From the NCBI GenBank assembly GCA_021810905.1, contig JAJZQH010000012.1, positions 10,001-74,000 on the forward strand: a DNA stretch of 64,000 bases. The letters run 5' to 3'. The translations under genes and the position numbers were made by a program. The notes beneath the pieces are model-generated. The model worked only from the letters and a program-made list of their open reading frames with translations, did not search any database and was not told where the DNA came from. This stretch comes from a bacterium (lineage in GTDB: Bacteria > UBA10199 > 2-02-FULL-44-16 > JAAZCA01). Shown here piece by piece: positions 8,826 through 17,451 of this stretch (positions are counted from its first letter, which is position 1; every line of letters begins with the position of its first letter).

Positions 8826-10549
8826 GGCAGCACCTCCATAATTTCTGCGATGTCACCCAGCACACGCGCGGCCCCCGCCCTTATGAGGGCGCTGCGCGCT
8901 ATCGACGGATCGTCGGCCGGCGCAAGCACGCCTATCGGGAGCGCCCCGGCAGCGCGCGCCGAGCGGATATCATCAGGCGTGTCTCCGATCATCCATGCCC
9001 GCACCGCGCAGAGCTTCTGTATGGCTGTACGCACGGGAGCAGGGTCAGGTTTGAGAGGTCCGTCATCCATCGTAACCACGGTTCCGAACAGGTCCTCTAT
9101 TCCGTTTTCACTCAGAAATCGCATCGCATCCGATCGCGGCCTGCCGGTGACAATGCCGAGACTGCAGAATGAGGCGATGCGCGCCAGCATTGCGCGATCG
9201 AGCATGAGTCTCTCGGTTGAGCGGAAGCCCGGAACGTCTCCATCCCCTTGGTAGAAGCGCTCGAATCTCCGCGTGACCTCGCCCAGATCAGCGGCTACGC
9301 CGCGACCTTTGATGAGCCTCCATGTGAGCTCCCAGTCGTTGTTTGCATCGCCTCCGGCCTTTGCCTCAGTGATATCATCGAATGAAATATTCACGCCATA
9401 AGTCTCGGCAGTAGCCACGGTGGCGCGCCTGTACGAATCCGTGACGTCTGCGAGCGTGTCGTCCATGTCAAAGAGGATCGCCTCCGGTGCATGCGCATTT
9501 TCAAATGCGCGCAGGAGCCTGGAAAAATCGGCTTCATCTCCCGGCAGCGTGATCCTGAGTTTTCCATCAAGATTTTTGTCTCCGTCGAAAGAGCGCACGG
9601 CTATTCCCTGGCCTGCCAGCGCATCCCTGATCCAGCCGGAGTTCGCAAATTCAGCGAGTATGAAATTGCCCTGCGAAGGAAAACACTTTACCCCATATGA
9701 AGAGAGGAACTCATCCAGTTTTCTGCGCTCGAGCTTCACGCGATCCGTATACGTACGCACGTCGGCATCATCCGCTGCGAGTCGCTCAGAAGCCAGGCTG
9801 AGGGATATTGAGGAGACTGCATAGGGTTGCCCCACGCTGCGCATCCACCCGATAACCTCCTCCGGCCCGGCTGCCCATCCGACACGAAGGCCGGCCATGC
9901 CCCACGCTTTTGAAAAAGTCCGCACGACAAGCGCATTTGGAATATCCAGCGCAACCCGGGTCAGGTCCTCATCCGCGAACTCCCCATACGCCAGATCGAC
10001 GAGCAGGAGCGCGGACGGAGCGGCAGCGGCAATCCTGATGAGATCGTCGGACGTAGCCACGAAACCGGTAGGATTATTCGGGCTGACTATTGCGACGAGC
10101 GCTGTCTTCTCGTTTATCTTCGAGAGCACCTCGTCGGCCGGAAAAGCGCGGTCGAGCCAGGGCACGCCGACGACGTCGCAACCGACGCGAGCGCAGTAGC
10201 GCGAAAGCATCTCAAAGGTCGGGAACGGGATGACGGCCTCGCGGCCGGCGCAGAGGACCGCGCGCACCGCGCGCTCGATCGCATCGTCTGCTCCTGCCGT
10301 GACGATAACGCGCGACGCGTCAATGCCATGCATCTTTGCTATCTTCGCTTCCGTCTCAGCAGCGGAAGGGTATCTGCGAATCGCCTCGCCGTCGATGCGG
10401 GAAAGGCGTTCGAGTATTGTCCGAGGGACTGGTTGTCCCTCGTTGCCGTCCAGCCTTAGATCCACGGGTGCGCCGTGCCTGGGCGGCCGATACGTCGGAC
10501 ATGACAGAGCCGCCGGACTCGGGCTCAATAAAGTTTTTCTCCGCTTCAT
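8822..10549 (-). CDS. hisC: Histidinol-phosphate aminotransferase fused to a HAD phosphatase
   Basis: Residues 1 to about 352 are a fold-type I PLP aminotransferase of the HisC type: LDGNEGQP, SPNNPTG (156-162), DLAYGEF and TFSKAWG with the PLP lysine at about 214. Residues about 355-575 are a HAD hydrolase: DMDDT with the nucleophile Asp 361, TGRPR, KPDP and GDTPDD. Histidine synthesis needs a histidinol-phosphate phosphatase after HisC. No HisN, PHP-type or HisB-N phosphatase is seen here, so the HAD part probably fills that step. That is inference from context. It overlaps hisB by 4 bp and starts 10 nt after hisG. Confidence 0.93.
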   Translation of the reverse strand: MKRRKTLLSPSPAALSCPTYRPPRHGAPVDLRLDGNEGQPVPRTILERLSRIDGEAIRRYPSAAETEAKIAKMHGIDASRVIVTAGADDAIERAVRAVLCAGREAVIPFPTFEMLSRYCARVGCDVVGVPWLDRAFPADEVLSKINEKTALVAIVSPNNPTGFVATSDDLIRIAAAAPSALLLVDLAYGEFADEDLTRVALDIPNALVVRTFSKAWGMAGLRVGWAAGPEEVIGWMRSVGQPYAVSSISLSLASERLAADDADVRTYTDRVKLERRKLDEFLSSYGVKCFPSQGNFILAEFANSGWIRDALAGQGIAVRSFDGDKNLDGKLRITLPGDEADFSRLLRAFENAHAPEAILFDMDDTLADVTDSYRRATVATAETYGVNISFDDITEAKAGGDANNDWELTWRLIKGRGVAADLGEVTRRFERFYQGDGDVPGFRSTERLMLDRAMLARIASFCSLGIVTGRPRSDAMRFLSENGIEDLFGTVVTMDDGPLKPDPAPVRTAIQKLCAVRAWMIGDTPDDIRSARAAGALPIGVLAPADDPSIARSALIRAGAARVLGDIAEIMEVLP

Positions 10550-10559
10550 GCCGCCTCCG

Positions 10560-11429
10560 TCACGGGACTATCTGTGAAAGCTTTGTCACAACAATGTCTG
10601 TTCCGCCGCGCCGCTTCACCTCCGGAACCAATGATGGCAGTTTCTCGCGCGGCACTGCGGCCTTGACCGCGTAGCCGGCCCCGCCGTGCAGCGGCGACAT
10701 GGTCGGCTCACGCATGCAGGGCAGGATTTTTATCACGGACTCCAGCTTGTCGGCGGGCACATTGATCTCCAGCATAACGCGCCCCCGCGCCTCCAGCACC
10801 GAGCGCAGCACCATGGCCAGCCCCTCCATCGCTTCCCGCTTATGCGGATCGCGCATGGCAGCGGGGCTCGCGTAGAGCCGCGTCGATGAGCGCATGAGTT
10901 CGCCGACCTCGAGCAGGTTGTTTGCACGCAGAGTTGCTCCGCTCGATACCAGGTCGACTATGCAGTCTGCGTCTTCAGGAGGAAACACCTCCGTTGCTCC
11001 GTACGAACGGACAAAAGTTGCGTCTATGCCGATCTCTCCTATCCATTTGCGAGTCAGGTTCTCGAATTCAGACGCTATCACGAGCCTTCGCCGAGGCAGG
11101 GCCCCGTCTTCAAGCAGCTCTGCAGAAGCCGCAGCAACGAGTTTCACCGGCTCAAGCCCCGTGTCCAACAGCTCCACGAGATCGACACCCAGCTCGGCAA
11201 CCCAGTCAGCGCCGGCAAAACCCATGTCGCGGGAGCCCAGGGAGAGCATCTCGATGATATTCTGCGGTTTGAGGATCTTTGCTTCGAAATTCGCCATCGA
11301 AAGGACAGGACGATATCCCCGGTTCGAGGTCCTCACCTGAACGCCCGCGTCGGCCAGCAGGCCCATCACTCCGTCGTGCATTCGACCTTTTGGAAGTGCG
11401 ATCTTGACCTGCGATGTCTCTCTGATCAT
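10560..11429 (-). CDS. hisG: ATP phosphoribosyltransferase, long form
   Basis: HisG condenses ATP and PRPP in the first, committed step of histidine synthesis. The 289 residues match the long form, whose C-terminal ACT-like domain (about 215-289) binds histidine for feedback inhibition, so no HisZ is required. Signatures are KIALPKGRM near the start, GFAGADWVAELG, and the PRPP-binding DCIVDLVSSGATLRANNL. ATG 11429 is chosen because AGGAGG lies nine bases upstream; the frame is open to 11489 but crosses the terminator hairpin. It is the first structural gene of the operon. Confidence 0.96.
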   Translation of the reverse strand: MIRETSQVKIALPKGRMHDGVMGLLADAGVQVRTSNRGYRPVLSMANFEAKILKPQNIIEMLSLGSRDMGFAGADWVAELGVDLVELLDTGLEPVKLVAAASAELLEDGALPRRRLVIASEFENLTRKWIGEIGIDATFVRSYGATEVFPPEDADCIVDLVSSGATLRANNLLEVGELMRSSTRLYASPAAMRDPHKREAMEGLAMVLRSVLEARGRVMLEINVPADKLESVIKILPCMREPTMSPLHGGAGYAVKAAVPREKLPSLVPEVKRRGGTDIVVTKLSQIVP

Positions 11430-11469
11430 CTGTGGGCGCCTCCTAAGCGCCTGCGGCCACGGGCGCCCT

Positions 11470-11500
11470 AAAAAAAGCGACGCCGGCATGGCCGGCGTCG
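11470..11500 (-). terminator. Terminator hairpin of the his attenuator
   Basis: On the minus strand a perfect 10-bp stem (CGACGCCGGC, 3-nt loop, GCCGGCGTCG) is followed by C and seven T. It lies about 40 nt upstream of the hisG start and 31 nt downstream of the leader-peptide stop codon. A rival pairing can form: GGCUGGC at 11534-11540, around the last leader codons, can pair with GCCGGCC at 11490-11496 (seven pairs, one G-U) and would break this stem. That arrangement is the classic attenuator. Confidence 0.75.
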
Positions 11501-11530
11501 TGTGGAAATCAATTCAACAAAGGACCACCC

Positions 11531-11593
11531 TCAGCCAGCCCGCAACGAAAAGAGGTGGTAATGGTGGCAACCTGTGCAAACGACCTTCTTCAT
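11531..11593 (-). CDS. hisL: his operon leader peptide
   Basis: A 20-codon frame starts at ATG 11593 and ends at TGA 11531-11533. It encodes MKKVVCTGC, then His-His-Tyr-His, then LFSLRAG. Three His codons in four positions, just ahead of a terminator hairpin and hisG, are what a histidine attenuator needs: ribosomes stalled at the His codons would free the antiterminator. A further alternative stem could pair ACCACC at 11554-11559 with GGTGGT at 11524-11529. The Shine-Dalgarno region is weak (GGAAA about 5-9 bases upstream). The Cys-x-x-Cys before the His codons is unexplained. Confidence 0.75.
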   Translation of the reverse strand: MKKVVCTGCHHYHLFSLRAG

Positions 11594-11601
11594 GACAATT
11601 T

Positions 11602-11630
11602 CCATGCCACGGCCAGACCTCAGCTGTCAA
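11602..11630 (-). promoter_or_regulatory. Possible his operon promoter
   Basis: A perfect TTGACA (11625-11630) lies 17 bases upstream of GCATGG, a poor -10. If used, transcription would begin near 11595, two bases before the leader ATG. The weak -10 keeps confidence low. The rest of 11631-11826 has no gene I can support. Confidence 0.3.
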
Positions 11631-11827
11631 GGAATTCCGCGGCCATGTCGCGGCAAAAAAAACAGGTAAACAATGCTCTCGGGATTTGGCGCAGCGGTTG
11701 GGCATGTCTCCCGTCATCCGGCACGAAGAAAGCTGTGGTGAGTGGAAAACGGTAAAATTGCAGCGGTTGTGAGAAATGACGAGGGAAATGCCATTCACCC
11801 TGCGGGTGAATGGGGGTTGCAAAGGAC

Positions 11828-11912
11828 GCGTTACCCACAGATCCTTCATCATCCGTCCGCCCTGCTACGCGGGAGGCTCGCGGCCGGACGACGAAGGATC
11901 TGTGGATAACGC
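11828..11912. repeat. Long imperfect inverted repeat at the 3' end of the HNH gene
   Basis: Two 20-bp arms, GCGTTACCCACAGATCCTTC (11828-11847) and GAAGGATCTGTGGATAACGC (11893-11912), pair with one mismatch. Inner bases also pair partly (CGTCCG with CGGACG). The element overlaps the stop codon of the HNH gene. It resembles dispersed palindromic repeats of the REP/MITE kind; no second copy is seen in this window. It has no T-run, so it is not a typical terminator. Confidence 0.6.
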
Positions 11913-12967
11913 TTCTGCTCTCCATACTCACTCCTCATCGTCAACTGATTATGCGCATGACAGAGGAGACGGATATTTTGCGGATCTTTCGAGCTCCCGC
12001 CTTTGGCAAACGGCTGCACATGATCGAATTCCAGAAAGCTTTGCGTTTCGCATCGCTTGCTGTCTGCGCTCACGTACTGGCACCTGCCCTGATCCCGCTG
12101 CCAGACAAGGTCTTTGACATGCTGCGGGATGTACCGCGTGTGAGCATCCCCGGACCTCTGGGGCCGCTGGCTCGGAGCGCTTTTTCTCGCCTTACGCTCG
12201 CCCCTCTTCTCCGGATCCTTCTTCTCAAGGAACGCATCGAGTGCCTCGTCGATGATCTCCTCCAGCCTGGCAGCAGGGTACTTGTGCCGAAGGAGCGCCT
12301 TCGCCCGCTCGATCTTGCTTCGGAGCTCCTCGCTTCCGGTGAACTGAAACTTGATCCTCTGCTCTGAGAGGGGCGAGATAGAATCCCTTCTCGCCGGCGT
12401 GATTGGAGGCGCAATCGCTGCACTACGTTCCTCGCATGCTGCTGAAACAGAAACCTCGACCCTGTCGGATGATGACTGCGATGGATCTGTGCCTGCTCCA
12501 CTCCCGCAACTCGCTCTGGAGCGAGTTAGTTCAGGGAGTGCCCGTATCATGTCCGGGACATCCGGCTTAGGCGCATACGCTGCTTTCATCCTCTCCACTT
12601 CGAGCTTTGACATGTGCACGGACTTCATCAGGAGTTCAGCATGATTCTCCTCGGTGAGAATCGGGGAGAGGATCGTGACCGTGGTCAGGTTGATCCTGCC
12701 CTCTGAGATGAGGGGAAGGATAACGGGAAAGCGCCTTGCCGCCCTGGCCGCGTGGATGCGTTTGTATGCGGCGTCTTCCGATAAGTGCAGCTCCTGCACG
12801 ACAAAGGTGAAGAGGGAGGAGAAGCCGAGCGTGGCATAGAGTCTTCTTTCATCCATCTCGGCGAGCAGGGACAAGAGCTCTGCGAGGGATCGGCATTCCT
12901 GGGAGATGAGCTGTTTTATCTCTCCAACCAGTTGTTCATCACTCAAGCTTGATGGATTCTTTCGCAT
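11849..12967 (-). CDS. HNH endonuclease family protein
   Basis: The 372-residue protein ends in an HNH nuclease domain (about 285-360): CQYV, then a paired Cys, LEFDHVQPFAKGGSS with the catalytic His, and NIRLLCHAHNQ. The first 140 residues are helical (DEQLVGEIKQLI, then YKRIHAARAARRFP) and resemble DUF222-type partners found with HNH domains. Residues about 150-205 are Ser/Ala/Pro-rich and probably disordered. The start ATG has AAGGAGG seven bases upstream. Such solitary HNH proteins occur in phages, mobile elements and as chromosomal genes; its substrate is unknown. Confidence 0.85.
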   Translation of the reverse strand: MRKNPSSLSDEQLVGEIKQLISQECRSLAELLSLLAEMDERRLYATLGFSSLFTFVVQELHLSEDAAYKRIHAARAARRFPVILPLISEGRINLTTVTILSPILTEENHAELLMKSVHMSKLEVERMKAAYAPKPDVPDMIRALPELTRSRASCGSGAGTDPSQSSSDRVEVSVSAACEERSAAIAPPITPARRDSISPLSEQRIKFQFTGSEELRSKIERAKALLRHKYPAARLEEIIDEALDAFLEKKDPEKRGERKARKSAPSQRPQRSGDAHTRYIPQHVKDLVWQRDQGRCQYVSADSKRCETQSFLEFDHVQPFAKGGSSKDPQNIRLLCHAHNQLTMRSEYGEQKRYPQILRRPAASLPRSRADG

Positions 12968-13557
12968 GGCAGGCCTCCTTGATATGGAAGTTCTCTACCA
13001 CATGAGTTTTTGAGTGAGCGCAGTCGCACGAGAGAAGAGAACGGCGCAAAGACGGCTCAATCCTTCAAACGCAGCGTTGATGCTGATATGCGCAATTCAT
13101 GAGATGCTGGAGGTACAAATTTCTCGATGATCGCAAGATTGGAGAAAGGCGCGAATCGCACATTCAAAATGCGTCAACAGAAAAAATGGGGAGGGAGAAT
13201 TATTTTTCAGGAGTAGGGATTTGCCTGTCCAAGTTGTCACTTCGTTCTGACGATAGTTGATATTTGTTCCGAGCTCCGCTCGTCACGCATTATAGTTCTT
13301 GTACGTTGTCACTTCGTTCTGCGGACAAAAAAAGAGAAGTAGCGGAGAAAGGGGGTTGGATAGAGGCAATGGGGAAATCTGCCGAAAGCGGCGCGGAGGC
13401 GATCATCCCGGGCGTCTGAGCGCGCGGAGCGAGGGGCAGCACTTCCCTCCACGAGGTGTTTTCGTCGAAAATCGGCCGGACCTCGAAAAAAATCTGGTCG
13501 ATTTTGCCAGGAAAATCCATATCTTACCCCCTACTGTCGGATTTGGGGGGAATAAAA
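12968..13557. other. Gene-poor region with a 17-bp direct repeat
   Basis: No gene is supported here. GTTGTCACTTCGTTCTG occurs twice, at 13233-13249 and 13305-13321, exactly 72 bp apart. A minus-strand frame of 76 codons ending at 13290 begins after GGGGGT, but its composition does not look like a conserved protein. Confidence 0.4.
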
Positions 13558-13588
13558 CCACGCAACATTTTTGAGAAGGTGCCGAAAG
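13558..13588 (+). promoter_or_regulatory. Shared-motif promoter of the 13617 gene
   Basis: CCACGCAAC (13558-13566), 14 bases, then GCCGAAAG (13581-13588). The same two boxes with the same spacing occur before several other unknown genes in the window. The downstream box resembles the sigma-28 -10 element GCCGATAA. It lies 28 nt before the start codon. Confidence 0.55.
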
Positions 13589-13616
13589 AAAAGTGTGGGA
13601 AATAAAGGAGGAGATT

Positions 13617-14894
13617 ATGGGCCTTGAGACGACGTTGAATTTTTCACCGTGTTCAGTCTTCGCATCCGACGGGCTGTTCGAGTCTGCCGTGAATGCCGAG
13701 GCGGAAGCAGATGGATCGAACCGCTGCGATGGAGATCAGACTTTCGATGCAGAAGGAGACGCCCCGGCATCAAGCCCTTGCGCTGAGACAACTTCCTCAT
13801 ACTGTTCCGGCAGCGGTGATGCCGCTCTGGAAAAGATGTCGCTGCGCCCGTCCGGCAACGTGCAGCGTTTTGCGACGAATGCCGCTGTCGCGGGCGATGG
13901 CGAACTCTCCGCAGGGAAGACTGAAAACGCCGACGATTTCGGACTCGGAGAACTCGATATCGCCTTCGTGGAAGAGCAGATGCGGCCGGGAAATTCTTCG
14001 ATTGCTGGCTTCCTCGGCCGGGATGAATCGCTCCTCGATGTCCTCCGAACGGACGCTGCGACGCTCAGAGACTACGGCGTTACGCATGAGGAGGTCGCGG
14101 AGCTTCTGAGCCAGATCGTCTCCGGAATGACTGAGGATTATCAAGTCCAAGTCGGCGATGACGAATTCGATGTTCGAGTGACCGTATATAGGGGTTCTCA
14201 AGAATGCCCTTTCTTTAAGCATGGCGATGACGGCAAGCGCGTTCACCTGCAGCCAATCGACATGAGGCTCGATATAGGACATCGCGGTAGTAAGGATTAC
14301 ACGGTCACGAATGTGCGCACTGGACAATCCCTGAACTTCGGCGGGCTGCTCATCCATCTCATCCGCGTCCACAAGTTTTTTGAGGGGAAGGGGACCAGCT
14401 ATCGCCTCCCGCCCGAGGACGTGATCAGATTCTTCGGCATGGAGAGGGAAGCGAGGTCCGCAACGGTGATCGAGACTCCTTCCTATCGCTACGAGAATTA
14501 TGCCATGCGTATCTTCGGTGTGCTGTGGCAAATCAAATCTCTTTATTCTGGAAATATCGACATCGACTCGTTCACAGGGGAGGAGGGCCTGCGCGCATTT
14601 TCCGAGATCGTCGACCAGGTCGCGTTTGTCGCGCCCGCGATCAGGGATAGCTGGAAGCAGCGTGCAGCCGAAATCGTCGATAACCTCGGGACCAAAGACG
14701 AGTCCTCGATTCTCGATATCCTCCTCGGGACCAAAAACGTGTCCTCCAGGACGACTTGGGCAGCAAAGCGCGCGGAGCTGGATGAGTTAGCTTCCGAGAT
14801 CGAGGCGGAGGTGATCCGATCCACGGGATTCGTTCCCCCTCAATATCATTGCAAAGCTACAGCGGCCAAGCTTCCGCCAAATTTGGGAAGATGA
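13617..14894 (+). CDS. Unknown protein, tandem paralogue 1 (C-terminally shortened)
   Basis: I do not recognise this family. The 425-residue protein starts at ATG 13617 behind AAAGGAGGAGATT. It has no Sec signal. Residues 1-100 are rich in Ser, Ala, Asp and Cys and probably disordered; the rest looks globular and acidic. The first about 390 bases are almost identical to the next gene (14959), as is a block encoding LLIHLIRVHKFFEGKGTSYR (about 250-270). The C-terminus stops about 100 residues before that of its paralogue, and sequence related to the missing part persists downstream. It carries the shared promoter motif. Confidence 0.75.
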   Translation: MGLETTLNFSPCSVFASDGLFESAVNAEAEADGSNRCDGDQTFDAEGDAPASSPCAETTSSYCSGSGDAALEKMSLRPSGNVQRFATNAAVAGDGELSAGKTENADDFGLGELDIAFVEEQMRPGNSSIAGFLGRDESLLDVLRTDAATLRDYGVTHEEVAELLSQIVSGMTEDYQVQVGDDEFDVRVTVYRGSQECPFFKHGDDGKRVHLQPIDMRLDIGHRGSKDYTVTNVRTGQSLNFGGLLIHLIRVHKFFEGKGTSYRLPPEDVIRFFGMEREARSATVIETPSYRYENYAMRIFGVLWQIKSLYSGNIDIDSFTGEEGLRAFSEIVDQVAFVAPAIRDSWKQRAAEIVDNLGTKDESSILDILLGTKNVSSRTTWAAKRAELDELASEIEAEVIRSTGFVPPQYHCKATAAKLPPNLGR

Positions 14895-14904
14895 CGAGAG
14901 CAGA

Positions 14905-14935
14905 CCGGTTAGGGAGCAGCCCCTTTTATAGAGAA
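14905..14935 (+). pseudogene. Remnant of the lost 3' end of paralogue 1
   Basis: After the stop at 14894, a 31-base stretch (CCGGTTAGGGAGCAGCCCC and following bases) matches 16269-16299, inside the second paralogue, at 27 of 31 positions. The region between the genes therefore derives from coding sequence lost from the first copy by deletion. Confidence 0.6.
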
Positions 14936-14958
14936 GTGTGTAAATAAAGGAGAAGATT

Positions 14959-16545
14959 GTGGGCCTTGAGACGACGTTGAATTTTTCACCGTGTTCAGTC
15001 TTCGCATCCGACGGGCTGTTCGAGTCTGCCGTGAATGCCGAGGCGGAAGCGGATGGATCGAACCGCTGCGATGGAGATCGGACTTTCGATGCAGAAGGAG
15101 ACGCCCCGGCATCAAGCCCTTGCGCTGAGACAACTTCCTCATACTGTTCCGGCAGCGGTGATGCCGCTCTGGAAAAGATGTCGCTACGCCCGCCCGGCAA
15201 CGTGCAGCGTTTTGCGACGAATGCCGCTGTCGCGGGCGACGGAAAACTCTCCGCAGGGAAGACTGAAAACGCTGACGATTTCGGACTCGGAGAACTCGAT
15301 ATCGCCTTCGTGGAAGAACAGATGCGACCTTTCATCGGACTTTCGAGAGCTGGCTTCCTCGGTCGGGACGAATCGCTCCTCGACATCCTGCGCGCGGACG
15401 CCGAGACACTCAGACGGTACGGCATCACGCATGAGGAGATTGCTGAGCTCCTGAGTCAGGTCGCCGCCTATTCCCGTAATACTGACCATTACCAAGTCAA
15501 AGTCGGTGATGAACGATTCGATGTTGATTTGAACATGTACTTGGGCTCTCAAGAATGTCCCTTCTTTAAGCATAGCGATGATGGCAAATACTTTCACCCT
15601 CATCCCATGGACTGGGACATCGACATAAGACACCGTGCCGGTTGCGATTACAAGGTCAGAAATGTGCGCACCGGACAATCTCTGGAGTTCGGCGGTCTGC
15701 TCATCCATCTCATCCGCGTCCACAAGTTTTTTGAGGGGAAGGGGACCAGCTATCGCCTCCCGCCGGAGGACGTGATCAGATTCTTCGGCATGGAGAGGGG
15801 GGTGAGGTCCGCCACATTGATCGAGACGCCTTCCTATCTCTACGATTATTATGGGGTCGGCGTCTTCCTTGTGCTCGGGAATTTTCTACGTCTTTATGAT
15901 GAAAACAGGGACTCTGGCAGCTTCACGGGGGAGGAGGGCCTCCGAGCCTTCTCCGCAGCCATCGATCGGATCGCGTTTGTCGCGCCCGAAATCAGGGAAG
16001 ATTGGAAACAGCGTGCAGCCGAAATCGTCGATAACCTCGGACCGAAAGATGAATCCTTAAAGGCGAGTTGGGCAGCAAAGCGCGCGGAGCTGGATGCGTT
16101 CTCTTCCGCGATCGAAGCGAAGGTGATCCGATCCGCGGGATTCGTTCCCCTTCGATATTGGTTCGATGGTACGGGTGCCTTGTTTTCGGAAGACGTCGAA
16201 AAGTTCAGGACGGCAAAGTTGCTGAGGGCGTTTGCCGATAAGGTTGGAGAGTTGATGAAGGAAAAAAGCCGGTTCGGGAGCAGCCCCGATTACAGAGAAT
16301 GGTATTCGTTGCTCAATTGGGCTGACAAACAGACCTCCTCCGGAAACCTCTATGACTATCCGTTCCCCGCGGAAATCTATCAGCGCATCCGTGGGACGAT
16401 CGAGCATATGAATGTGGTGATGATAGGAAGCGATTCGTACGAGGATGCCCGCTGGCAGCTGGATGCCCTTCTTGAACAACTGCGAAACCAGGCGGAGGCA
16501 GAACTGTCCGCCGCGCGCCAAGGACTTTCCATGAAAATGGAATAG
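14959..16545 (+). CDS. Unknown protein, tandem paralogue 2 (full length)
   Basis: The family is unknown to me. Start is GTG 14959 after AAAGGAGAAGATT, aligning exactly with the ATG of the first copy. The 528-residue product shares the disordered Ser/Asp/Cys-rich N-terminal 100 residues and the globular core with the preceding gene, then continues for about 100 residues (EDVEKFRTAKLLRAFADKVG onward) into a helical C-terminal region. No signal peptide or membrane segment is visible. Identity between copies is patchy: near-perfect blocks alternate with diverged ones, as expected from gene conversion. No promoter motif is seen between the copies, so the two are probably co-transcribed. Confidence 0.78.
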   Translation: MGLETTLNFSPCSVFASDGLFESAVNAEAEADGSNRCDGDRTFDAEGDAPASSPCAETTSSYCSGSGDAALEKMSLRPPGNVQRFATNAAVAGDGKLSAGKTENADDFGLGELDIAFVEEQMRPFIGLSRAGFLGRDESLLDILRADAETLRRYGITHEEIAELLSQVAAYSRNTDHYQVKVGDERFDVDLNMYLGSQECPFFKHSDDGKYFHPHPMDWDIDIRHRAGCDYKVRNVRTGQSLEFGGLLIHLIRVHKFFEGKGTSYRLPPEDVIRFFGMERGVRSATLIETPSYLYDYYGVGVFLVLGNFLRLYDENRDSGSFTGEEGLRAFSAAIDRIAFVAPEIREDWKQRAAEIVDNLGPKDESLKASWAAKRAELDAFSSAIEAKVIRSAGFVPLRYWFDGTGALFSEDVEKFRTAKLLRAFADKVGELMKEKSRFGSSPDYREWYSLLNWADKQTSSGNLYDYPFPAEIYQRIRGTIEHMNVVMIGSDSYEDARWQLDALLEQLRNQAEAELSAARQGLSMKME

Positions 16546-16632
16546 TCGAAACCGTGTTTTATCTGGCGATGTCGAGGACGTTCGAAACAAAACGAGACAT
16601 GCCCACCTGCTGCGCCAGGCGCTATCGTTTAC

Positions 16633-17445
16633 CTACTTTATTATCGCAGGCCCCGCGGACAGCGATTCCTGGATCCTGCGTATCCCGCGCGCGCGTCCCG
16701 TCTTCTCGTCCACATCGATGATCACGCCTTCGAGCCGCACGCCATCCTCCGATACCTTGAAGCCCTTTCGCTCTCCCGTGAGGAAGCGATGAATCGCCAC
16801 CTCCTTTGCGAGCCCTATCACCGATGCGTGGGGGCCGGTCATCCCGATATCCGAGATGTACGCAGTGCCGCCGGGCAGGACCTGCTCGTCCGCGGTCTGG
16901 ACGTGCGTGTGAGTCCCGACGAATGCGGAGATCCGCCCGTCGAGGTACCACCCCAGCGCGCGTTTCTCGCTCGTGGCCTCTGCGTGAAAATCGAGCACGA
17001 TCACGTCGGAAAATTTTTCAAGCTCCGGCAGGAGCTTGTCGATCGAGAGGAAGGCGTTCTCCGCCTTGTGTCCCTTCTCTTCCATATAGACGGTGCCCTG
17101 CATATTCACGACAGCTATGCGCGCGCCGTTCGAAGCGGAGAAATATCCCCAGCCCCTTCCGGGGAGGGATTCGTGAACGTTGTGCGGGCGGAGTATCGGG
17201 TGCGAATCAAAATATGGATGTATGGCGTCGTGCTCCCAGATGTGATTGCCTGCGGTGATGACGTTGATCGGGCTTTGAAAGAGTTCTTCAGCGATCGGAG
17301 GCGTGAGGCCCTTGCCGCCTGCAGCGTTCTCGCCGTTGGCGATCACGAAATCTATGTGATGCTCACGAAGAAGGCCCGGCAGGAGCTCGCGAACCGCGCG
17401 CCTACCGGGCCTACCGAAGATGTCGCCGATCACTAGGATTTTCAT
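16633..17445 (-). CDS. ymdB: YmdB-like metallophosphoesterase
   Basis: The 270-residue protein belongs to the YmdB/DR1281 family of calcineurin-like phosphoesterases that act on cyclic nucleotides. Metal-binding motifs are visible: ILVIGDIFGRPGR at the start, ANGENAAGGKG, AGNHIWEH, DFHAEATSEK and GTHTHVQTAD. In Bacillus the ymdB gene also lies beside rny, as here. ATG 17445 is chosen by the family start MKILVIGD; the frame is open upstream through the GTAC repeat. The gene follows rny by 83 nt on the same strand. Confidence 0.93.
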   Translation of the reverse strand: MKILVIGDIFGRPGRRAVRELLPGLLREHHIDFVIANGENAAGGKGLTPPIAEELFQSPINVITAGNHIWEHDAIHPYFDSHPILRPHNVHESLPGRGWGYFSASNGARIAVVNMQGTVYMEEKGHKAENAFLSIDKLLPELEKFSDVIVLDFHAEATSEKRALGWYLDGRISAFVGTHTHVQTADEQVLPGGTAYISDIGMTGPHASVIGLAKEVAIHRFLTGERKGFKVSEDGVRLEGVIIDVDEKTGRARGIRRIQESLSAGPAIIK

Positions 17446-17451
17446 CAAGTG

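Noticed and set aside
11620-12117. Frames of about 100 codons on both strands beside the HNH gene
   Set aside because: They run through the palindromic repeat and the his leader region and have no conserved features.
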